Positions 58,350-64,000 of a stretch of 64,000 nucleotides of DNA are shown here, piece after piece. A program made the position numbers and the translations under genes. The DNA comes from Paracoccaceae bacterium (GTDB lineage: Bacteria; Pseudomonadota; Alphaproteobacteria; Rhodobacterales; Rhodobacteraceae). The notes beneath the pieces are model-generated. The model worked only from the letters and a program-made list of their open reading frames with translations. It did no database searches and was not told the DNA's origin. The stretch is taken from positions 1 through 64,000 of the forward strand of contig JABSSD010000027.1 in the NCBI GenBank assembly GCA_013214575.1. The letters run 5' to 3'. The stretch's first letter is position 1; each line of letters begins with the position of its first letter.

Positions 58350-59069
58350 TCAGGCGCCAACCGCCAAGCGTGGGCTGCTCGCCATCTGATCCACCTGCGG
58401 ATCCCGCAGAACATATCCGCGACCCCAGACCGTTTCGATGTAGTTTTCACCCTCTGTCGCAGTGCTGAGCTTCTTGCGCAGCTTGCAGATGAATACGTCG
58501 ATGATCTTCAGCTCAGGCTCATCCATGCCGCCATACAGATGGTTCAAGAACATTTCCTTGGTCAGCGTCGTCCCCTTGCGCAGGCTCAGCAGCTCCAGCA
58601 TCTGATATTCTTTTCCGGTCAGATGTACGGATTTCCCATCGACTTCAACCGTCTTCGCATCCAGGTTAACCGCAATTTTGCCGGTTTTGATGATTGACTG
58701 CGAGTGGCCTTTGGAGCGGCGGATGATGGCGTGAATACGCGCAACCAGTTCCTCGCGGTGGAACGGTTTGGTCATATAATCGTCAGCACCAAAGCCGAAG
58801 CCTTTGATTTTGTTCTCAGTATCATCTTCACCGGTGAGAATCAGGACCGGGGTTTCGATCCGTGCCAAACGCAGCTGACGCAGCACCTCGTGGCCGTTCA
58901 TGTCCGGCAGATTCAGATCCAGCAGGATCAAATCGTAGTCGTACAGCTTGGCCAGATCGATGCCCTCTTCCCCCAGATCCGTCACATAGACGTTCAGGTT
59001 CGCATGGGTCAGCATCAGTTCAATGCTTTTTGCTGTTGTTGGGTCGTCTTCCACCAGAAGTATGCGCAT
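58350..59069 (-). CDS. ctrA: Cell-cycle response regulator CtrA
   Basis: A 239-residue OmpR-type regulator whose receiver domain has the phosphorylated Asp at residue 51 ([13 protein letters not shown]), acidic pair VEDD at 7-9 and Lys in MTKPF. The DNA-binding winged helix includes [29 protein letters not shown] and RGYVLRD. In Rhodobacterales CtrA controls motility, gene transfer agents and quorum-linked traits. The upstream 102-bp gap to the SciP gene contains clustered TTAA half-sites (59111-59157), consistent with autoregulation. Essentiality varies in this order. Confidence 0.96.
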   Translation of the reverse strand: MRILLVEDDPTTAKSIELMLTHANLNVYVTDLGEEGIDLAKLYDYDLILLDLNLPDMNGHEVLRQLRLARIETPVLILTGEDDTENKIKGFGFGADDYMTKPFHREELVARIHAIIRRSKGHSQSIIKTGKIAVNLDAKTVEVDGKSVHLTGKEYQMLELLSLRKGTTLTKEMFLNHLYGGMDEPELKIIDVFICKLRKKLSTATEGENYIETVWGRGYVLRDPQVDQMASSPRLAVGA

Positions 59070-59110
59070 GGTCTCTTATCTCCGCCTGTAAACTCTTTCT
59101 CTCAAGTTGC

Positions 59111-59157
59111 GTTAACCTTGATGGAAAAAGGTTAACGCCCCGTTACCATAATAGTTA
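59111..59157. promoter_or_regulatory. Clustered TTAA/TTAC elements upstream of ctrA
   Basis: A perfect 9-bp inverted repeat GTTAACCTT / AAGGTTAAC (59111-59119, 59128-59136) contains two TTAAC half-sites. On the minus strand GTAA-N7-TTAAC spans about 59132-59147 with spacing matching CtrA boxes except for one base. A further TTAAT/TTAA lies at 59154. CtrA autoregulation is the obvious reading; it should also involve SciP. Confidence 0.55.
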
Positions 59158-59171
59158 ATAAGGGCCAGATC

Positions 59172-59450
59172 CTAGGTCTGTCGGTATTTTTTCAATGCTG
59201 TGGTCTTTAAGGCATCTACGCCGTGATCCGCCACCGCTGCGATCCAACTGCGAAACTCTTCCTCGCTCAAACCATAGCGTTGCATCGCCTCAGTCTGAGG
59301 CAGCAATCCATAAAGAACCCCACGCACCACCGCGGCCTTGCGTGAGGCCACCCAACGGCTGGTGGTTTCTGGCGGCAGGTCCGCGTGGGTCATAACAGTC
59401 CCGTCCGGCAGCGTAACTGCGCGTGGCCCGTCGACTTTCTTCAAAAACAT
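59172..59450 (-). CDS. sciP: DUF1153 protein SciP, CtrA-associated transcription inhibitor
   Basis: A 92-residue protein of the DUF1153 family with the helix-turn-helix type sequence RWVASRKAAVVRGVLYGLLPQTEAMQRYGLSEEEFRSW. The N-terminus ends in VTLPDGTVMTHADLPPETTSRW, matching SciP of Caulobacter, which binds CtrA and prevents activation of its promoters. ATG 59450 follows AAGGGA by seven bases; a GTG one codon earlier is less likely. Being upstream of ctrA in the same direction, it could be in one transcript, giving an activator and its inhibitor together. Confidence 0.9.
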   Translation of the reverse strand: MFLKKVDGPRAVTLPDGTVMTHADLPPETTSRWVASRKAAVVRGVLYGLLPQTEAMQRYGLSEEEFRSWIAAVADHGVDALKTTALKKYRQT

Positions 59451-59582
59451 CACCGTATCCCTTATTGTACGCTGTCAGCCTTGACCGACACGACTTAATG
59501 ATATGTGAACCATGCCCCTTGAGAATCTGTAGGATTTTCCTATATTCTGCCACGTCTGCCCCAATCCCCCAGGAGTCGCCCC

Positions 59583-60728
59583 ATGGCGCTGGATTCGTCC
59601 CCCCCGCTAAACTCACTTGGTTTTGCCAAACCACCCTCTGAAACCCGTGTCGTCGTGGCGATGTCCGGCGGTGTCGACAGCTCTGTTGTCGCAGCATACT
59701 TGGCCGATCAGGGCTATGACGTGGTTGGCGTGACGCTGCAGCTTTATGATCATGGCGCCGCGCTGGCCAAGAAAGGTGCCTGCTGTGCAGGCATCGATAT
59801 CCACGATGCCCGCCGTGTCGCCGAAGAATACGGCTTTCCACATTACGTGCTGGATTATGAGAACATTTTTAAGGATGCGGTGATCGACGAGTTTGCCGAC
59901 AGCTATTTGGCTGGCGCCACTCCGGTGCCCTGCATTCGGTGCAATGAACGAATCAAGTTCAAGGACCTGTTACAGACCGCCAGGGACCTGGAGGCCGACT
60001 GCATGGCCACCGGTCACTATATACAGCGCAAGATTGGGGTTCTTGGCCCCGAGTTGCATTCAGCCACCGATGCCAGCCGGGATCAAAGCTATTTTCTGTT
60101 TCCGACCACCCCCGAGCAGCTTGATTTTCTACGTTTCCCGCTGGGCCATCTGCCAAGCAAGGACGCCACCCGCAAAATGGCGAAACAATACGGGCTGTCG
60201 GTGGCGGATAAGCCGGACAGCCAGGACATCTGTTTTGTGCCCGACGGTGATTACGCCAGTCTGATCGAGAAACTGCGCCCCGGGGCGGCAGAGCCGGGCG
60301 AGATTGTCCATGCGGACGGGCGTGTCTTGGGCCGCCACAACGGAGTATTGCGCTATACCATCGGCCAGCGCCGCGGTCTTGGCATCGGTGGGCTCAGCGA
60401 GCCGCTATATGTGGTCAAGCTGGACGTCGATGCCAAACAGGTTGTGGTTGGCGGCAAAGAGCTCCTCGCCACCCGCAAAATCCCTGTCCGCGAGATTAAC
60501 TGGTTGGGGGATGAACCGTTCATGTCGCGCCAGGAATGGCATCTGTCGGTCAAAGTGCGCTCGACCCGCCCCCCCCGTGAGGCGATCATCCGGCCGATCT
60601 CGGCCACCGAGGCCGAAGTTGAGTTGCTGACTCCCGAAGAAGGCGTGTCCCCGGGGCAGGCCTGTGTGTTCTACGCCAATGACGACAGCCGGATTTTTGG
60701 CGGTGGCTGGATTTGGCGCGGCTATTGA
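59583..60728 (+). CDS. mnmA: tRNA 2-thiouridylase MnmA
   Basis: A 381-residue enzyme adding sulfur at position 2 of U34 in Lys, Glu and Gln tRNAs. The PP-loop [14 protein letters not shown] is near residue 28, the catalytic Cys pair occurs in [14 protein letters not shown] and in [10 protein letters not shown], and the [18 protein letters not shown] motif is present. The N-terminus has a 20-residue proline-rich extension compared with E. coli MnmA. AGGAG is seven bases before the ATG. It is divergent from sciP; the gap of 132 bp has no element I can name. Confidence 0.96.
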   Translation: MALDSSPPLNSLGFAKPPSETRVVVAMSGGVDSSVVAAYLADQGYDVVGVTLQLYDHGAALAKKGACCAGIDIHDARRVAEEYGFPHYVLDYENIFKDAVIDEFADSYLAGATPVPCIRCNERIKFKDLLQTARDLEADCMATGHYIQRKIGVLGPELHSATDASRDQSYFLFPTTPEQLDFLRFPLGHLPSKDATRKMAKQYGLSVADKPDSQDICFVPDGDYASLIEKLRPGAAEPGEIVHADGRVLGRHNGVLRYTIGQRRGLGIGGLSEPLYVVKLDVDAKQVVVGGKELLATRKIPVREINWLGDEPFMSRQEWHLSVKVRSTRPPREAIIRPISATEAEVELLTPEEGVSPGQACVFYANDDSRIFGGGWIWRGY

Positions 60729-60735
60729 TCCTGCA

Positions 60736-60779
60736 ACCAGACCCTTTGCTCGGTGGCGACACTGGGCAAAGGCTCTGGT
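60736..60779. terminator. Stem-loop in the convergent mnmA/lpxB gap
   Basis: ACCAGA/TCTGGT and CTTTGC/GCAAAG pair in a two-part stem with a small internal loop and 16-base apical loop. CAAAGG recurs at 60767, 60781 and 60794, about 13-14 bases apart. There is no T-run on either side, so termination is not certain. Confidence 0.35.
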
Positions 60780-60811
60780 CAAAGGACCTGAGCAAAGGTT
60801 CGGGGCAATAC

Positions 60812-61972
60812 TTAGGTCAGCCGGTCCAGCACAGCCCGCGCGGCGCGCAGCCCCGGGGCTTCTCCACCCTGGCCCAATTGTTTCATCGTCAATGCCATTG
60901 CCCGCTGTTGGTCCATTGGATCAGCCGCCACCTGTGTCAGCGCCGCGACGATTTTCTCGGCGGTACAGTCGGGGCCTAGACATTCCGGCACAAAACGACT
61001 GCAGGTGACCAAATTCACCAGTGTCACGGTATCAATCAGCGCCATAAATTTCATGATCCGCCAGGTCAGCCACTGAAACCTGTAGGCAATGACCATCGCT
61101 GTCTTTGCGGCGGCCAATTCCAGCGAAACCGTGCCAGAGGCCGCCAGAGCCAGATCAGCAGCGGCAAAAGCCGCCCGTTTATGCGCCTGAGCCTTTTCGG
61201 GTTCAAAATCATTGGGATCGAGAACCAACGTGTCGCTGGGCCAGTCTTGCAGATTTTCACGGACTAGCCCGGCAACGGCAGCAGCCGCAGGCACCACCAC
61301 GCGCATCTCAGGGTTGATTTCCTGGAACCCACACAGGGACTCGCCAAAAACCGGCGCCAATCGGAGCACCTCTGAGCGACGGGAGCCGGGCAAGGCCAGC
61401 ACAAAGGGCGCCTCACCCAACCCAAACTCGCGGCGAAACGCAGTGATTTCAGCCGGTGTTGCCTGCGGCTCGGCGACCACCGGATGGCCGACAAAGTCGC
61501 AATCCATCCCCGCAACCTGCATAAACTTTGGCTCAAAGGGCAGCAAGGCAAGCACGTGGTCGATGACCCGTGCCATTTTCTTGGCGCGCCCCGGACGCCA
61601 GGCCCAGACCGAAGGCGCCACGTAATGAACCGTCCGGATGGCGCTGGATTTCTTCACAAGCTTGGCAACGCGCAACGAAAAATCCGGCGCGTCGATGGTA
61701 ATCAGCACATCCGGTTTGCTGGCAATCACCGCCTCAGCCACTTCCCGGATCCGCCGTTTCAGATGCAGATACTTGGGCAGCACTTCAGCGATCCCCATGA
61801 TCGACAGCTCATCCATGGGAAACTGCGATGACAGCCCCTGCGCCGTCATCATCGGCCCGCCGACACCGGCGAAACTCACACCGGGCGCCAGCTCATGCAG
61901 GCCAGCCATCAAAGCGCCCCCCAACCGGTCGCCCGAGGGCTCACCGGCCAGAATGAACACCCGCAGGCTCAT
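60812..61972 (-). CDS. lpxB: Lipid-A-disaccharide synthase LpxB
   Basis: A 386-residue GT19 glycosyltransferase forming the lipid A disaccharide from UDP-2,3-diacylglucosamine and lipid X. The family start MSLRVFILAGEPSGDRLGGALM is clear, with GVGGPMM, APSVWAWRPGRA and ASGTVSLELAA. The gene starts at ATG 61972, overlapping the lpxI stop by four bases; an ATG at 61987 lies inside lpxI and is not needed. Last of the lpx run. Confidence 0.96.
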   Translation of the reverse strand: MSLRVFILAGEPSGDRLGGALMAGLHELAPGVSFAGVGGPMMTAQGLSSQFPMDELSIMGIAEVLPKYLHLKRRIREVAEAVIASKPDVLITIDAPDFSLRVAKLVKKSSAIRTVHYVAPSVWAWRPGRAKKMARVIDHVLALLPFEPKFMQVAGMDCDFVGHPVVAEPQATPAEITAFRREFGLGEAPFVLALPGSRRSEVLRLAPVFGESLCGFQEINPEMRVVVPAAAAVAGLVRENLQDWPSDTLVLDPNDFEPEKAQAHKRAAFAAADLALAASGTVSLELAAAKTAMVIAYRFQWLTWRIMKFMALIDTVTLVNLVTCSRFVPECLGPDCTAEKIVAALTQVAADPMDQQRAMALTMKQLGQGGEAPGLRAARAVLDRLT

Positions 61973-62757
61973 GCCGGGCGCAGCCATAAAAACAACCCCA
62001 GCCGATCGGCAGTTGCGATCACCTCATCCTGCGCCAGTACAATGACTCCCCCCGCCTCAACAACAATGCCCGACAGGCCCGCCTTGGCAGCCATTTCAAC
62101 GGTGGCGGGTCCAATCGTTGGTAGGTCGACGCGGCGATCCTGTGCAGGTTTGGGTGCCTTGAACAGCAAACCACCTTGCCCGTCCGGGCGATGTTGCAAA
62201 GCCTGCAACATCCAATCGGTGCCAAAAGTATTTTCCACAGCGATGGCCTGCCGATCTCGAACCGCACAGGATTGACCAATGTCGGCAGCGCTCATCGCGG
62301 CGACAATTTCGGCGCCGCGCAGGGCATCGGCCTTATCCAGCTCGCCCGGCTGAACCAAAGTTGGCACCCCGGCGGTCATCAACAGATCCGGCACCACGTC
62401 CTGCGCGGCTTTGACCGAGAAACCAGATGTCTCAAATATCTCGATCACCGCACGCAAGGCGCCGTCATCTCCGGCCGCCAGCGCCGCCTGCAACACCGGC
62501 ACCAAGGGAAAAGTCGCCGCGTCAATTGCCGATGGGTCAATCCTGGGGCGGCCAACCGCACCTGCCATACAGATTTCGGTGATGCCGCGCGCGCTCAGCT
62601 CCGCCAGAAAGCTACCCAAATGTTCCAGCCGGAAATTCAGCTCTGCCGTAACCGAGGTTGGTTCATGTCCAGCCATGCAGCAAATCAGCGGCCGCGGTGT
62701 CAATTGCGACACAATTTCACCCGGCAAAGCGCCGGTTCCTGCGATCAGTGCCAGCAT
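61969..62757 (-). CDS. lpxI: UDP-2,3-diacylglucosamine pyrophosphatase LpxI
   Basis: A 262-residue DUF1009/LpxI enzyme that yields lipid X from UDP-2,3-diacylglucosamine by attack on the alpha-phosphate, the alphaproteobacterial alternative to LpxH. It begins MLALIAGTGALPGEIVSQL and carries GAVGRPRIDPS, DDGALRAVIEIFE, AVENTFGTDWML and DLPTIGPATVEMAAKAGLSG, all typical. It follows lpxA by three bases. Confidence 0.95.
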   Translation of the reverse strand: MLALIAGTGALPGEIVSQLTPRPLICCMAGHEPTSVTAELNFRLEHLGSFLAELSARGITEICMAGAVGRPRIDPSAIDAATFPLVPVLQAALAAGDDGALRAVIEIFETSGFSVKAAQDVVPDLLMTAGVPTLVQPGELDKADALRGAEIVAAMSAADIGQSCAVRDRQAIAVENTFGTDWMLQALQHRPDGQGGLLFKAPKPAQDRRVDLPTIGPATVEMAAKAGLSGIVVEAGGVIVLAQDEVIATADRLGLFLWLRPA

Positions 62758-62760
62758 GGC

Positions 62761-63546
62761 TTACCCTCCGGGTGTCAAAAAGGAGCGATCACTGTCGCCG
62801 GTAATAAACGCCACGATTTCCTGCACATAATCGCTTTCGCTCTCATCGCCCAAACGCCGGGCCCGCTCCTGAAAGGTGCCCTCGCCCTGGGCCAGCATCT
62901 GAAACGCCGCCCGCAGCGCGGTAATATCAGAGCGGGCAACGCCTCGGCGTTTAAGACCAACCAGGTTCAACCCATCCAGACCGCCCCGCGGCGCCTGCAC
63001 CAGGCCATAGGGAATGACATCATTGGTGACCATAGTCACCGCGCCGATGATGGCGCCTTTACCGATCCGCACCCATTGATGGATACCGGACAAGCCGCCG
63101 ATGATCACGTCGTCATCCAGCACACAATGTCCGGCGACTGCGGCCGAATTCACCACAATGACCCGGTCTCCGATTTGCGCATCATGGGCGATATGGCAGC
63201 CGGCCATGAACAAGCCGTCATCGCCAATCCGGGTCACGCCACCGCCACCATCGGTGCCGGCATTCACCGTCACATGTTCACGGATCCGGTTGCGTTTGCC
63301 GATCACAGTGCGGCTTTGCTCGCCCTTGAACTTCAAATCCTGCGGCACGTCACCCAGCACCGCAAAAGAGAAAACAACCGTCTCATCACCGATCTCTGTG
63401 TTGCCGGTCACCACCACATGGCTTTTCAGCACCACCTGATTGCCGAGCACCACATCCGCGCCCACAACACAGAACGGGCCGATCTCGCAGCCCCGGCCAA
63501 TGATGGCCCCCTCTTCGATCACCGCACTGGAATGAATCTGGCTCAT
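62761..63546 (-). CDS. lpxA: UDP-N-acetylglucosamine acyltransferase LpxA
   Basis: A 261-residue left-handed beta-helix protein made of hexapeptide repeats (IHSSAVIEEGAIIGRGCEIGPF). The catalytic His is in VAGHCVLDDDVI-type and IAHDAQIGDRVIVVN regions. It performs the first step of lipid A synthesis with acyl-ACP. The C-terminal helical cap (ALRAAFQMLAQGEGTFQERARRL) is intact. Five bases after the fabZ stop. Confidence 0.95.
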   Translation of the reverse strand: MSQIHSSAVIEEGAIIGRGCEIGPFCVVGADVVLGNQVVLKSHVVVTGNTEIGDETVVFSFAVLGDVPQDLKFKGEQSRTVIGKRNRIREHVTVNAGTDGGGGVTRIGDDGLFMAGCHIAHDAQIGDRVIVVNSAAVAGHCVLDDDVIIGGLSGIHQWVRIGKGAIIGAVTMVTNDVIPYGLVQAPRGGLDGLNLVGLKRRGVARSDITALRAAFQMLAQGEGTFQERARRLGDESESDYVQEIVAFITGDSDRSFLTPGG

Positions 63547-63551
63547 CGCGT

Positions 63552-64000
63552 TCAGTCCTTCTGCAAGTCAACCATGGCCGTGAATTCCGCCTCGGCGGCC
63601 GCCTCACCATCGACGGTTGCCTTGCCGGAGAATTTCCAGATCTTACCACCCGGCTTGCCACGCAGGGTCACGATGTTCATTTCAAGCACATCCCCCGGCC
63701 CCACTTTACGGCGGAACTTGCACTTATCAATGTTCATAAAATAGATCAGCATATTGCTGTCGATCATATCAAAGGCAGTGCCGATCATCACGCCGGCAGT
63801 CTGCGCCATCGCCTCGACGATGGTGACCCCTGGCATGATTGGCGTGCCCGGAAAATGGCCCTGGAAATGGGGTTCATTCATGGTGACATTCTTGATCCCA
63901 CGGGCCGAGCTATAGCCATCAATGTCGAGCACTTTGTCGACCAACAAAAACGGATAGCGATGCGGCAGGATCCGCTGGATCATTTGAATGTCAGCGCTTT
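63552..64000 (-). CDS. fabZ: 3-hydroxyacyl-ACP dehydratase FabZ, N-terminus beyond window
   Basis: The frame contains the complete FabZ hot-dog domain: [14 protein letters not shown] and [30 protein letters not shown] with the catalytic His and Glu. In frame upstream of the internal ATG (63983) the translation continues as SADIQ, matching the normal ADI[13 protein letters not shown] start of FabZ. The true start therefore lies beyond base 64000 and the gene is partial. It feeds both fatty acid and lipid A synthesis. lpxD would be expected next upstream (inference). Confidence 0.94.
   Translation of the reverse strand, partial: SADIQMIQRILPHRYPFLLVDKVLDIDGYSSARGIKNVTMNEPHFQGHFPGTPIMPGVTIVEAMAQTAGVMIGTAFDMIDSNMLIYFMNIDKCKFRRKVGPGDVLEMNIVTLRGKPGGKIWKFSGKATVDGEAAAEAEFTAMVDLQKD

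Overview
The window looks like a chromosomal segment of a marine Rhodobacterales (Roseobacter-group) alphaproteobacterium. The reasons are the CtrA response regulator next to a SciP-type DUF1153 protein, the fabZ-lpxA-lpxI-lpxB order with LpxI rather than LpxH, a TAXI-type TRAP transporter with a fused permease, several catabolic and uptake operons, a direct-repeat GTTC-N7-GTTC LexA-type box, and a moderately GC-rich composition. No tRNA, rRNA, insertion sequence, prophage or CRISPR array was seen.

Layout. 1-8.1 kb (all minus strand) is a catabolic region: a 2-oxoacid dehydrogenase E1 with alpha and beta parts fused, a flavin monooxygenase, an HpaB-family protein, a RidA-family protein, a DUF1028 protein and an aldehyde dehydrogenase cut by the window start. 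8.3-10.6 kb (minus) is a C1 operon: small 'virulence factor' family protein, MetF-like reductase, and a methyltetrahydrofolate methyltransferase with an Arg/Gly tail, closed by a strong terminator. 10.9-16.4 kb has a Ppx/GppA phosphatase, RlmE, a BrkB/YihY membrane protein, cardiolipin synthase and a small K+ channel. 16.7-20.8 kb is an ABC ATPase, FtsX permease and AttH-like secreted protein in one overlapping operon. 20.8-24.9 kb is the TAXI-TRAP transporter with UspA. 25.8-29.6 kb is a three-subunit molybdenum hydroxylase with a MoaD-like protein. 29.7-34.0 kb is an RND efflux pump and its adaptor. 34.2-35.7 kb is an acyl-CoA synthetase. 36.2-42.4 kb is an M19 dipeptidase with a complete peptide-type ABC importer. 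42.6-45.4 kb has PPK2, a TetR regulator and a DUF900 lipoprotein.

45.5-64 kb is mostly core: rplM-rpsI, a MocR regulator divergent from a DUF1127 protein, a PaaI thioesterase and an enoyl-CoA hydratase, trmFO-gluQ, hisI, an IscU-like scaffold, recG-ligA, ctrA-sciP, mnmA, and lpxB-lpxI-lpxA-fabZ (fabZ runs off the right edge).

The observations most worth following are: (1) a 40-codon membrane-protein gene at 53603-53725, with its own Shine-Dalgarno and terminator, preceded by a GTTC-N7-GTTC box. It is a candidate SOS-induced small membrane protein, comparable in design to Caulobacter SidA. (2) A long imperfect rod-like RNA fold at about 49875-50010, in front of trmFO. (3) Paired TTGTATCAA repeats between the MocR gene and the DUF1127 gene.
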